From Bacteroidota bacterium (GTDB lineage Bacteria > Bacteroidota > Bacteroidia > NS11-12g > UBA9320): DNA of 64,000 nt. The translations under genes and the position numbers were made by a program. Each line of letters begins with the position of its first letter. Position 1 is the stretch's first letter. Positions 8,617 to 17,944 of this stretch are shown here, piece after piece. The stretch is taken from NCBI GenBank assembly GCA_013359235.1, contig JABWCE010000002.1, forward strand, positions 1 through 64,000. The letters are read 5' to 3'. Under the pieces are notes generated by a model that worked only from the letters and a program-made list of their open reading frames with translations, searched no databases and was not told where the DNA came from.

Positions 8617-8704
8617 TTAAGGCAACAAGTCAAAACGGACTTATTTTGTCGGACTGTTGATTTTAGTACCGAGTTCCGTAAGCCTTGCTGCCAATAAGAT
8701 ATTT

Positions 8705-9568
8705 TTAACCCAGGTAAGATTTTAAAATCTTGCTTTTTGAAGATTTGCGTAGTCTTCGCAAAGCTTTTTCTTTTATTTGACGTACACGTTCTCTGGTAAG
8801 CCCTACTTTTTCACTAATATCTTCAAGTGTGTGAGTAGGTCCTCCGTCAAGTCCATAATAATATTTCAAAACATCTCTTTCTTTGTCGCTCAAGGTGCTT
8901 ATTACACGACTAATTTCTTTCTGTAATGATTCGCTAATAAGTGTTGCATCGGGCCTTGGTTCATCGTTGCTGTCTAATACACCTAAAAGCGTATTGTCTT
9001 CACCTTCGGTAAGTGGAGCATCAATAGAAAGGTGCCTGCCGGCAGAGCGTAGGGCATTTTCTACTTCTATTAAGGGAATATCAAGAGCTTGAGCAATTTC
9101 TTCGGCTGTTGGTTCGCGTTCGTGTTGTTGTTCAAGTTTAGCAGCCATTGCAGAAATACGCCCAATTGAACCAACCTTGTTAAGTGGAAGTCTTACAATT
9201 CTTGACTGGTCTGCCAATGCCTGAAGAATTGATTGACGAATCCACCATACAGCATAAGAAATAAACTTAAATCCTCGTGTTTCATCAAATCTTTTTGCAG
9301 CTTTTATTAATCCAAGGTTCCCCTCGTTGATAAGGTCGCCAAGTGTCAAACCTTGGTTTTGATATTGTTTTGAAACAGAAACAACAAATCTTAGGTTTGC
9401 ATTTACAAGTTTTTCTAAAGCAGCTTGGTCTCCTTCGCGAATTCTTCTTGCAAGTTCTACTTCTTCCTGAGCATCAATCATCGGAACCTTCGATATTTCA
9501 TTCAAATACTTGTCAAGTGATTTATTTTCTCGGTTTGTAAATTGTTTGCTGATTTTAAGTTGCCTCAT
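8705..9568 (-). CDS. rpoD: Primary RNA polymerase sigma factor RpoD
   Basis: A 287-residue group 1 type sigma-70 factor. Region 1.2 is [14 protein letters not shown], followed by region 2 with [17 protein letters not shown] and the -10 recognition helix ([13 protein letters not shown]), region 3, and the region 4.2 HTH ([18 protein letters not shown]). Region 1.1 is absent and the protein is about half the length of E. coli RpoD, which is normal for the Bacteroidota housekeeping sigma factor that reads TAnnTTTG promoters. The gene is flanked by the HNH remnant and feoB and appears to be monocistronic. ATG at 9568 is the natural start. Confidence 0.95.
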   Translation of the reverse strand: MRQLKISKQFTNRENKSLDKYLNEISKVPMIDAQEEVELARRIREGDQAALEKLVNANLRFVVSVSKQYQNQGLTLGDLINEGNLGLIKAAKRFDETRGFKFISYAVWWIRQSILQALADQSRIVRLPLNKVGSIGRISAMAAKLEQQHEREPTAEEIAQALDIPLIEVENALRSAGRHLSIDAPLTEGEDNTLLGVLDSNDEPRPDATLISESLQKEISRVISTLSDKERDVLKYYYGLDGGPTHTLEDISEKVGLTRERVRQIKEKALRRLRKSSKSKILKSYLG

Positions 9569-9634
9569 TTTTTCTTTTTCTTATTTTTTTAGACGTTAAA
9601 AAGGTGAATTAAGTGTATTATTTTTTTAGAACTT

Positions 9635-9642
9635 GCAAAAAT
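9635..9642 (-). promoter_or_regulatory. Candidate rpoD -7 box
   Basis: TATTTTTG on the minus strand fits TAnnTTTG and lies about 67 bp upstream of the rpoD ATG, in otherwise AT-rich DNA. There is no obvious -33 TTTG. Such matches arise easily in AT-rich sequence, so this is tentative. Confidence 0.3.
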
Positions 9643-9673
9643 ATAACAATAAATTGAGATTTTGGTTTAATTT

Positions 9674-11743
9674 TTAAAAGAAAATATTATAAGTAACAAA
9701 ACTTGCCAACCAAGCAGTAATGCCCATTAAAACAAACTGAATTATTGGCCATTTCCATCTTTTTGTTTCTTTGTAAACTACTGCTAAAGTACTTGCACAT
9801 TGCATTGCTAATGCATAAAAAACCATAAGCGAAAGACAGGTGGCAATTGAAAAAAATGGTTGATTTGTTTCGGGATTTATTTCAGACTGCATTTTTTCTC
9901 TTATGTTTACAAAATTTTCTTCTGATGTTCCATAAATTGTAGCCATAGAGCCTACAAAAACTTCACGAGCAATAAATGAAGTTATTAAAGATATTCCTAT
10001 TCTCCAATCAAAACCCAAAGGTTTAATAAACGGTTCAATCGAACGCCCAAAGTATCCGGCATAGGAATATTTCTGTTTTTCTGACATGAGTTCACTGTTT
10101 GCCTGTTCGTGTGAGAGTTCGCCTTTCATAACTTTTTCGGCTATATTTTGTTCAATGTTGTGAATTTTGTTTGATGGACCAAAAGATGTAAGGTACCACA
10201 AAATCATCGAAATTATAAAAATAATTTTACCCGCCTCCCATATAAAACTTTTTGCTTTTATATAACAGGTAGTTGCTATATTTTTTAATCGTGGAATTTG
10301 ATAATTGGGCATTTCCATAATAAAACCCGAATGTTCGGTGTTTTTTATTACTTTGCTTAATACCACAGCAGCAATCAATGATGTAATAACTCCAAGAATA
10401 TACATTGCCATTAGTAAAAAACCTTTATGATTAAATATTCCTAAAATTTTATAATCAATAGGAATTATACTAATCATCATAATATAAACCGGTAGCCTTG
10501 CAGAGCAACTTATAAATGGAGTTACAAGTATGGTTATAAGGCGATCTCGCTTGTTTTCTATAGTTCGGGTACTCATAATTGCAGGAATAGCACACGCAGC
10601 TCCGCTAATAATTGGCAATACTGATTTTCCGTTCATCCCAAATTTTTTCATTACCTTATCAAGTATAAAGCTTACCCTTGCCATATATCCCGAATCTTCT
10701 ATTATTGCAAGAAAGAAAAACAAAATAACAATTTGTGGAATAAAGGTAATTACACCCGAAAGTCCTGCAAGAATACCATTTACTACTAAGCTTTGAAAAA
10801 TACCTTTTTCGAGATTTAAAGTAAAAAAATTACCGAGATAGTTAAACATATTTTCAATAAGGCTCATTGGGTATTCGGCAAGCTTAAAAACCGACTGAAA
10901 TATAACAGCCAGAATAATTAAAAAAATTAAATATCCTCCAATTTTATGAGTTAAAATTATATCTGCTTTTTCTGAAAATAATTTACTACGATCTTTAATT
11001 TTAACAGTTTTAGACAAAAGTTTATCAATAGATTTGTATCTTACCATCACCTCCATAGCTCTTTGCTCTTCAAATATTTTTCTGTGTGCTTTTGCTCCTA
11101 CTATTTCTGTATTTCTATAAGCCAATTGCAATGCCTGATAATCATTAAATTTTGAAATATCAATATCGGTATTTGTAACAAATTGCTTTAACGATGGTGG
11201 CTCATAGCTTTTAAAATGAGATTTAAATCCATTTTTAAAAACCAATTCTTTAATTTTATCAATATTCAGCCCTTTTCTTACAGATGTTTTAAAAACAATA
11301 ATTCCCAATTCCTTTTCTAACCTTTCAATATCTACATCTACTCCTTTTTTTTCAGCAATATCAGCCATGTTTAATACTAAAGAAACGGGTATTGACAAAT
11401 CTGAAATTTGAGTAAAAAGCAGCAAGTTTCGCTTTAGATTTGTCATATCTGCCACTACTATTACATGGTCGGGATAATTTTTATGCTCAGGGTTCAATAG
11501 TGGTTCACAGGCAATCTGTTCATCTTTACTTACGGGATTTATGCTATATAAACCAGGCAAATCAAATAGTTTGACCGCTTTGCCATTATTAGATTTAACC
11601 ACACTGCTTCTTATCTCTATGGTGGTTCCGGGAACATTGCTTGTTTTCTGTTGTAAGCCGGTAATGATATTAAAAATTGAAGATTTGCCGCAATTAGGAT
11701 TTCCGGCAAGATATACGTTTGGTAATTTTTCTTCTTTTTTCAA
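9674..11743 (-). CDS. feoB: Ferrous iron transporter FeoB
   Basis: A 689-residue inner-membrane Fe(II) transporter. The N-terminal G domain has G1 GNPNCGKS at residues 14-21, G3 DLPG near residue 62 and G4 NMAD near residue 125. A linker follows, then a membrane domain with the two Gate repeats (including the SGAACAIPAIMSTR segment and the late VFYALAMQCASTLAVV). The length is typical. The start is a TTG overlapping the feoA stop (TTGA), and no ATG lies between it and the G1 motif. Together with FeoA it forms the feoAB unit for iron uptake under reducing conditions. Confidence 0.93.
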   Translation of the reverse strand: MKKEEKLPNVYLAGNPNCGKSSIFNIITGLQQKTSNVPGTTIEIRSSVVKSNNGKAVKLFDLPGLYSINPVSKDEQIACEPLLNPEHKNYPDHVIVVADMTNLKRNLLLFTQISDLSIPVSLVLNMADIAEKKGVDVDIERLEKELGIIVFKTSVRKGLNIDKIKELVFKNGFKSHFKSYEPPSLKQFVTNTDIDISKFNDYQALQLAYRNTEIVGAKAHRKIFEEQRAMEVMVRYKSIDKLLSKTVKIKDRSKLFSEKADIILTHKIGGYLIFLIILAVIFQSVFKLAEYPMSLIENMFNYLGNFFTLNLEKGIFQSLVVNGILAGLSGVITFIPQIVILFFFLAIIEDSGYMARVSFILDKVMKKFGMNGKSVLPIISGAACAIPAIMSTRTIENKRDRLITILVTPFISCSARLPVYIMMISIIPIDYKILGIFNHKGFLLMAMYILGVITSLIAAVVLSKVIKNTEHSGFIMEMPNYQIPRLKNIATTCYIKAKSFIWEAGKIIFIISMILWYLTSFGPSNKIHNIEQNIAEKVMKGELSHEQANSELMSEKQKYSYAGYFGRSIEPFIKPLGFDWRIGISLITSFIAREVFVGSMATIYGTSEENFVNIREKMQSEINPETNQPFFSIATCLSLMVFYALAMQCASTLAVVYKETKRWKWPIIQFVLMGITAWLASFVTYNIFF

Positions 11744-11961
11744 TCAACTCTCACTTTTATGGTTGAAGCATCTTGTTTTCTAATGCTTAAAAGGTTTCCA
11801 TTAATGTTTATTGCTATCGGATCGCCTAATGGAGCTATAAGTTCAAGTGATATCTTTTCTCCCGGTAAACACCCCATTTCATAAAATCGCACTTTTAATT
11901 CGTCATCATCGAATGAAATTATTTCTGCAGTTTGTCCTTTTTTAAGTTCCGAAAGTTTCAA
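11740..11961 (-). CDS. feoA: FeoA-domain protein
   Basis: A 73-residue small cytosolic protein with the SH3-like FeoA fold: MKLSELKKGQTAEIISF, then RFYEMGCLPGEKISL, and PIAININGNLLSIRKQDA. FeoA docks on FeoB and is needed for normal Fe(II) uptake. The gene overlaps feoB by 4 bp. The start appears to be TTG, because no ATG is available in the frame. Confidence 0.9.
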   Translation of the reverse strand: MKLSELKKGQTAEIISFDDDELKVRFYEMGCLPGEKISLELIAPLGDPIAININGNLLSIRKQDASTIKVRVD

Positions 11962-11971
11962 AATTGAGAGG

Positions 11972-11979
11972 CAAAGTTA
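11972..11979 (-). promoter_or_regulatory. Candidate feoAB -7 box
   Basis: TAACTTTG on the minus strand matches TAnnTTTG. It lies only about 10 bp before the feoA TTG, so transcription from it would give a very short leader or a leaderless message. It is the same octamer as upstream of the ImmA gene. Confidence 0.4.
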
Positions 11980-12118
11980 ATATTTATTTAAAACATTTCT
12001 AAATAATGACAAAACTTTTAATTTTTGTATCAATTCAAACTAAAGTTATTCAATGTACGTTGATAATTAAATTCCCTTTATTTTTTATTTGATTTTAATC
12101 TTGTAGGAGTTATTATTA

Positions 12119-15007
12119 ATGCGGAAAATACTAATATTTCTATTTTTTCCACTTTTGCTTATTAATTGGCAAAAACCCATACTTGGTACAGGTAAAGACA
12201 GGTGGGTTGACGATGTTCTTTCTAAAATGAGCATAGAAGAAAAAATTGCACAGTTGATAATAGCAGAAGTTAGACCTTCTAAAGGACAGAAACATCTTGA
12301 TTTTGTTGATACTCTGGTAACAAAATACAAAATTGGTGGCGTTATTTTTTTTAAAACAGACCCTCAAAATCTTTTTTTGCTTTCGCAAAAATATCAGTCT
12401 TTGGCTACGATTCCTCTTCTTGTAAGTATTGATGGAGAGTGGGGTTTGTCTATGAGATTAGACAACACTATTTCATATCCATATCAGGTTGGTTTGGGCG
12501 GTATTCAAGACGAGAGTTTAATATACAAAATGGGTAGAGACATTGGAAAACAATGTAAACGCTTAGGTATACATTTGAATTTTGCACCGGTAATTGATGT
12601 AAACAACAACCCTGAAAATCCGGTAATTAATTTTCGTTCGTTTGGCGAAGACCCCGATAATGTTTCACGCAAAGGCTGGCTTTATGCTAAAGGTTTACAA
12701 GACGAAGGTATAATAGCTTGTGCCAAACATTTTCCGGGACATGGTGATACTAAGACCGATTCTCATAAAGACCTACCTATAATTTTACATAATCGTTCAA
12801 GGCTTGATTCCATAGAATTAAAACCTTTCAAATATTTGATAGATAGCGGTGTGATGAGTATAATGACCGCACATGTTTTTATGCCCGCAATAGACACTAC
12901 AAACAACCTCGCAATTTCTCTTTCTTCAAAAGGAGTAAATTATTTACTTAAAAAAGAACTAAATTTTAAAGGTTTAGCAATTACTGATGCTCTAGATATG
13001 AAAGGAGCTTCAAAGTTTTTTTCTCCCGGAACTCTTGAACTCAAAGCTCTAATGGCAGGAAATGATATTTTGCTTTGCCCTTCTGAAATTCCAACAGCTA
13101 TTGATACTATAAAAAATGCCATTGCCGATGGTAGATTTTCAGTTGAAGATTTGAATACAAAGGTAAAAAAAGTATTAGAAGCAAAAGTATTTGCCGGACT
13201 TGATAAAAAACCTAATTTATATTATCCAGGAATAATAGAAGACCTTAACAATACTGATGCTCTTAGCCTTTTTAATAAATTAGTAGAAAGTGAAATTTGT
13301 GTTGCTAATAATGAAAATGGAATTATTCCCGTATTTTCTAAACCCTTCAAAAAAATAGCTGTATTAGCTCTTGGTAACAACGCTCCAACATATTTTGAAA
13401 ATTATATTAAAGAACTGGGAAATTGTGATTTGTTTTCAGTAGGGAAAAATTTTGGTGTAGAATATTGTACAAATATTGTTTCTCAATTAGAGCCTTACGA
13501 CCTTGTGATTATAGGACTACATCAGGTTAGTAAATATCCAAAAGACAATTATGGAATTACTACCGATGCATGTAGCCTTGTAAGCCAGTTAAAAGAAAAA
13601 ACTAATGTTGCTTTAGTATGTTTTGGAAATCCTTATTCAATGAGAAATTTTCCGGGAATTAAAACATGTGTATTTGCTTTTAATGACGAAGAACCTTATT
13701 ACAAAGCCGCTGCCGAAATTATTTGGGGCATGAAAAAGGCTGATGCCAAACTTAGCATTACCATTAGCAATGAGTACAAATTAAACAATGGTGTTACTTT
13801 ATTTAAAAGCGATAAACTTATTGCCGGAAGCACTTCTGTTTTAAAGCTTAAAAAACTACAAAAAATAGACAGTATTGTAAATAAAGCAATAAAAATAAAA
13901 GCTATGCCAGGGTGCCAGGTATTAGTTGCTCATCGTGGCAAAGTTGTATTTTCAAAATCTTTTGGTTATCAAACTTATGATAAAACTGTGAAAATAGACA
14001 ATAATCAACTTTACGATATTGCTTCAATTACCAAAATTGCTTCAACAACTCTTGCCATTATGAAACTAAAGGAAAACAACCAAATAAACCTTGATGATTC
14101 TTTAGTAAAATATCTTCCCGAATTAAAGGGAAGCAATAAGCAATTTATAACTATAAGAGAAATTCTTGTTCACGAATCAGGATTAAAAGACTTTATTCCT
14201 TTTTACAATTCTTTTAAAAACAATCCACAATTGCGTGATAGTGTTTTATCTTACAATAAAAGTGATAATTTTTGCTATGAAATAGGAAAAAATCTATTTG
14301 TAAACAAAAATTATTATAAAACCATATTAAAAGAGATAGCAAACTCACCTCTCGGTAAAAAAGGAAAATACGTTTATAGTGATTTGGGTATGATAATGCT
14401 CAGATTTGTAATAGAAAGAGTTACTAATTTGAAATTTGAAGAGTATCTTGATAATACTTTTTACAAACCTATGGGTTTAAAAATGCTTACATTTAACCCT
14501 TTAAATAAATTTTCTAAATCTCAAATTGTACCAACAGAAAAAGACCCCGATTTTAGAAAGGGAGTTTTACATGGATATGTACACGACCCTTCTGCTGCCT
14601 TGCTTGGAGGTATTTCGGGTCATGCTGGTTTGTTTTCTAATTCTTATCAACTTGCCGAAATTGGTCAAATGCTGTTGAATTTTGGTTTTTACAATGGTAA
14701 ACGCTATTTAAAACAAAGTACCATAATTGAATTTTCTTCAAGACAAAACAAGGAAAGCAGGCGTGGACTTGGTTTTGATAGAGCTGAAAACACTCCGGGT
14801 AAACTTAGTCCTGTTTCTTCTATGGCTTCTGATAATTGTTTTGGTCATACCGGATTTACAGGCACCTGCCTTTGGATAGACCCTGACAAAGAATTAGTTT
14901 ATGTTTTTCTTTCAAACAGAATTCACCCTTCTTCCGAAAACAAACTTTTGATAACTAAAAATGTAAGAACTGATATTATGGATGTTATTTACAATGCTTT
15001 GAAATAA
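12119..15007 (+). CDS. GH3 N-acetylglucosaminidase/serine hydrolase fusion
   Basis: A 962-residue secreted protein with a signal peptide in the first 24 residues. Residues 30-380 are a glycoside hydrolase family 3 domain of the NagZ type, with KHFPGHGDTKTDSH at 203-216 (catalytic His) and ITDALDMKGA with the nucleophile Asp290. After a linker like a GH3 C-terminal domain, residues 590-960 are a class C beta-lactamase/DD-peptidase-like domain: SITK near 637 (SxxK), YSD near 754, and HTG near 915. This two-domain plan is common in Bacteroidota and points to periplasmic peptidoglycan remodelling or recycling. An AGGAG 8 bases before the ATG is a rare visible Shine-Dalgarno sequence in this window. 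Confidence 0.9.
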   Translation: MRKILIFLFFPLLLINWQKPILGTGKDRWVDDVLSKMSIEEKIAQLIIAEVRPSKGQKHLDFVDTLVTKYKIGGVIFFKTDPQNLFLLSQKYQSLATIPLLVSIDGEWGLSMRLDNTISYPYQVGLGGIQDESLIYKMGRDIGKQCKRLGIHLNFAPVIDVNNNPENPVINFRSFGEDPDNVSRKGWLYAKGLQDEGIIACAKHFPGHGDTKTDSHKDLPIILHNRSRLDSIELKPFKYLIDSGVMSIMTAHVFMPAIDTTNNLAISLSSKGVNYLLKKELNFKGLAITDALDMKGASKFFSPGTLELKALMAGNDILLCPSEIPTAIDTIKNAIADGRFSVEDLNTKVKKVLEAKVFAGLDKKPNLYYPGIIEDLNNTDALSLFNKLVESEICVANNENGIIPVFSKPFKKIAVLALGNNAPTYFENYIKELGNCDLFSVGKNFGVEYCTNIVSQLEPYDLVIIGLHQVSKYPKDNYGITTDACSLVSQLKEKTNVALVCFGNPYSMRNFPGIKTCVFAFNDEEPYYKAAAEIIWGMKKADAKLSITISNEYKLNNGVTLFKSDKLIAGSTSVLKLKKLQKIDSIVNKAIKIKAMPGCQVLVAHRGKVVFSKSFGYQTYDKTVKIDNNQLYDIASITKIASTTLAIMKLKENNQINLDDSLVKYLPELKGSNKQFITIREILVHESGLKDFIPFYNSFKNNPQLRDSVLSYNKSDNFCYEIGKNLFVNKNYYKTILKEIANSPLGKKGKYVYSDLGMIMLRFVIERVTNLKFEEYLDNTFYKPMGLKMLTFNPLNKFSKSQIVPTEKDPDFRKGVLHGYVHDPSAALLGGISGHAGLFSNSYQLAEIGQMLLNFGFYNGKRYLKQSTIIEFSSRQNKESRRGLGFDRAENTPGKLSPVSSMASDNCFGHTGFTGTCLWIDPDKELVYVFLSNRIHPSSENKLLITKNVRTDIMDVIYNALK

Positions 15008-15043
15008 TATCAAACTTACAAATATTTTTTTTATATCTATTAT

Positions 15044-16057
15044 CTAAAGCCCAGCAAACTGGTTCAATAGACGAGTGTCGTTTTCAAAAAACATTCTTAT
15101 ATCTTTTATACCGTATTTTAGCATTGTTATTCTTTCAATGCCCATTCCAAAAGCAAAACCTGAAAATTTTTCATAATCTATCCCACAATTTTTTAGTACA
15201 TTTTCATCAACCATACCACAACCTAATATTTCTAACCAACCAGTCCCTTTGGTCAAGCGTTTGTTTTCTTCTGTTTCTGTTCCCAAAAATATATCCATTT
15301 CTGCTGATGGCTCGGTAAAAGGAAAATACGAAGGGCGAAACCTTATTTTTATATCTTTCCCAAAAAATTCTTCAACAAACTTTAGTAATACAAACTTTAA
15401 ATCAGCAAATGATACATTTTTATTAATATATAAGCCTTCTATTTGATGAAAAAAACAATTTGACCTTGCTGATACTACTTCGTTTCTGTAAACCCTTCCT
15501 GGCGATATTGTTCTTATGGGTGGTTTTTGCTTTTCCATAACCCTAACTTGTACAGATGATGTATGTGTTCGTAACGCCATTTCTTTGCTAATAAAAAATG
15601 TGTCTTGCATATCTCTTGCAGGATGATTTTCAGGAAAATTTAGTGCAGAAAAATTATGCCAATCGTCTTCTATGTCGTTTCCTTCTGATATTACAAAACC
15701 CATTTTATTAAAAATATCAATAATTCTGTTTTGTACAATGCTTAATGGATGCAAACTTCCCAGTTTTATTGGTGTTCCAGGTAAAGAATAATCAATTATA
15801 TTTTTTTCTTCTTTTTTAGTTTCTTCAATATATTTTCTATTTTCATTGTATTTTTTTTCAATAAGGCTTTTAAATTCATTTAATATCTTCCCATATTTTT
15901 TTTTCTCTTCTCCTCCTATACTTTTAAACTCAACGAATAATGAATTTAAAATACCATTTTTTGAAAGATATTTTAATCTGAATTTTTCAAGATCTTCGCT
16001 TGTTTTTATTTCAATTTTTTTATTTTCTTTTAATATTTCTTCAATATTTCTTAACAT
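15044..16057 (-). CDS. pheS: Phenylalanyl-tRNA synthetase alpha subunit
   Basis: A 337-residue class II synthetase subunit. The N-terminal coiled-coil is followed by [19 protein letters not shown], then the conserved [11 protein letters not shown] and [10 protein letters not shown] (motif 2 region), PGRVYRNE, and motif 3 [18 protein letters not shown] near the end. It charges tRNA-Phe as an alpha2-beta2 enzyme with PheT, which is not in this window. Length and motifs are complete. The gene is convergent with the GH3 fusion and stands alone in its transcription unit. Confidence 0.95.
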   Translation of the reverse strand: MLRNIEEILKENKKIEIKTSEDLEKFRLKYLSKNGILNSLFVEFKSIGGEEKKKYGKILNEFKSLIEKKYNENRKYIEETKKEEKNIIDYSLPGTPIKLGSLHPLSIVQNRIIDIFNKMGFVISEGNDIEDDWHNFSALNFPENHPARDMQDTFFISKEMALRTHTSSVQVRVMEKQKPPIRTISPGRVYRNEVVSARSNCFFHQIEGLYINKNVSFADLKFVLLKFVEEFFGKDIKIRFRPSYFPFTEPSAEMDIFLGTETEENKRLTKGTGWLEILGCGMVDENVLKNCGIDYEKFSGFAFGMGIERITMLKYGIKDIRMFFENDTRLLNQFAGL

Positions 16058-16405
16058 ATTTTTTTCAAAATTAATCTAAAATATATAGTTGATGAATAAA
16101 AAGGATATTAGTATTAAAAAAAAATTATATTATTTATAAAATTTTCTTTTTATAGCTATGTTAAAATATGGAAAACTAAAGTTTTTTGTAATATATTTAA
16201 CATAATTTTAACAACTAAAAACTTTTATATATTTGACTATTAATTTATTAAATTTAATAAATGTTTATTAAACTAATAAATTAACATAAATTGTTAATTA
16301 AATAAATGTTTATAAACGGATGAATATTTATTGAGTTATTATTTTTTAAGAAATTTTAATGTTATAAATGTTAGAAAAATATGCTTAAATAACAATATAT
16401 TTACA
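16058..16405. other. Very AT-rich gene-free gap
   Basis: These 348 bases between the Big_5 lipoprotein and pheS are close to 85-90% AT. They contain short direct repeats (AATAAATGTTTAT appears twice with variations, near 16256 and 16301) and many AT palindromes. I see no ORF, no GC-rich hairpin and no DnaA-box cluster. The upstream side should hold the pheS promoter, but no TAnnTTTG motif stands out. Confidence 0.5.
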
Positions 16406-17944
16406 TTAATTAATATTGATATTAACATTCTCAAGTTCCCAATTTTCTTTAATATTAAAGAAATTATTTAATTTAATAATTCTTTCATTTTCTTCTCTAT
16501 TGCCATTATTGTTGTTATCTAAAATTATTTGAATATTGTAGTTTCCAGGCAGTAAAGATTTAATTTTTATCAATTTTTCTGGTATTGAAACAATGTCATA
16601 ATTATAGTTATTATTAAATACTTTTATTAATAAATGTCCGCTACATTGTTTTGTACTATCTTTGATAATAAATGAAAGATTTCCAATTTCATCGTCTGTT
16701 GCAAGTTTAACATTGAAAGTATCAGTGTAATCTTTATAATCATCAAAGTCTGTAATGAAACCTTTATTTATTATAATTGTTGCAGGATAAGTTAGGAGGT
16801 TTTTAAATTTAATTTTAGTATTATTTATAAGTTCTACATCTTCTTTTAAATTTATTCCATTAATTAAAATATTTTTTGAATTTATATACTTAATTGGGAG
16901 ATTTGACTCTAAAAAAATTTCATTATTTTTTGTTATAATTGGTGAAAAAAGCGTGAGTTTTAAATCTTGTACTTTCAAAATTTTAGGTTGAGGAATAATA
17001 AAAGAATCTAAATAATTATTTAATTCAATATTTAAAGTAATATTTTCATTATTAACAGTTTTATGGTATATAATAAAGCTGTCTCTTTCATTTGTACTAA
17101 TTAGTTCATTAGTTTTTTTATTATATGAATTATTGATGGAGTATTTAATATTATCTTCTTTATTTAAAAATCGGTTAAAAACTACTGAAAAACAATTTTT
17201 ATTAATATAAGAAGTTTTTTTTACTTTTAGAGGAATAGAATCTGACGGATTTTTAGAAATTAAATAAATTTTTTTAATAATATTTTTATTCATTGAGTTG
17301 ATTTCAAAATTGCTTGTGTAATATAACTCTTTAAAATCTGCAACTTTATTTTTATTATTATCTTTAAAACAATAAAAATTATAAAAGCCATTCTTTAGGT
17401 TGCTGAATTCAATTCTTCCTTTTTCGTTAGAGTATGAAATGTATTTTAATTTTTTATTTTCGTTAATTAATATCCCACTAAGTCCATCAACAAATTCATT
17501 AGACATACTATTAATACCGATTAAAAAAAATGATAAAGTATCAATAAAACTGCCTGTTGAAAAAGAAAAATCAATATTTTTTAAAACATTTCCTTCGTTT
17601 ATATCAGCTATAGAATTTGGCAATGAAATTTTATAAGTAATATTTGAGTCAAGAGAATTTTTTTGGAAAAAAATATAAAGTTTATTTTTTTTAATTTTAT
17701 ATTTTGGAAAAACATTAATAACCGGAGAAATAACAAAATTTTCATTAAATCTATTTAAGGTAATTAATTCATCAAATTCAAAAACAATTTTATCATTTTT
17801 AAAATTTGTAAAATTGTTTTGAGGGATAGACCTAAGTAATTTAGGAGGAGTTGTATCTTTATCTCCACCAGTAGGAGGTACAACAGTTGCGCAGGAAAGG
17901 CTAAGAAAGATAAAGTAATAGCTTAATATTTTTTTTACAATCAT
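16406..17944 (-). CDS. Ig-like (Big_5) domain lipoprotein
   Basis: A 512-residue lipoprotein. The signal segment ends in LSLSC, followed by the PPTGGDKDTTPPKL motif that typifies a Bacteroidota family with an N-terminal Big_5 Ig-like domain (residues about 30-135: VFEFDELITLNRFNENFVIS...). The remainder is Asn/Lys-rich and probably beta-structured, with an NxNGNREENE segment resembling the prealbumin-like tail of this family. The protein should sit in the outer membrane. Its start overlaps the mnmG stop (ATGA), making it the last gene of a four-gene unit. The precise function is unknown. Confidence 0.85.
   Translation of the reverse strand: MIVKKILSYYFIFLSLSCATVVPPTGGDKDTTPPKLLRSIPQNNFTNFKNDKIVFEFDELITLNRFNENFVISPVINVFPKYKIKKNKLYIFFQKNSLDSNITYKISLPNSIADINEGNVLKNIDFSFSTGSFIDTLSFFLIGINSMSNEFVDGLSGILINENKKLKYISYSNEKGRIEFSNLKNGFYNFYCFKDNNKNKVADFKELYYTSNFEINSMNKNIIKKIYLISKNPSDSIPLKVKKTSYINKNCFSVVFNRFLNKEDNIKYSINNSYNKKTNELISTNERDSFIIYHKTVNNENITLNIELNNYLDSFIIPQPKILKVQDLKLTLFSPIITKNNEIFLESNLPIKYINSKNILINGINLKEDVELINNTKIKFKNLLTYPATIIINKGFITDFDDYKDYTDTFNVKLATDDEIGNLSFIIKDSTKQCSGHLLIKVFNNNYNYDIVSIPEKLIKIKSLLPGNYNIQIILDNNNNGNREENERIIKLNNFFNIKENWELENVNININ

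Noticed and set aside
8515-8697. 60-codon plus-strand frame near rpoD
   Set aside because: It runs antisense to the HNH remnant, whose protein sequence is clearly the meaningful one.
16058-16405. AT-rich gap near mnmG as an origin of replication
   Set aside because: mnmG lies near oriC in some bacteria, but no DnaA-box cluster or dnaA/dnaN gene is present. The repeats are short and purely AT.
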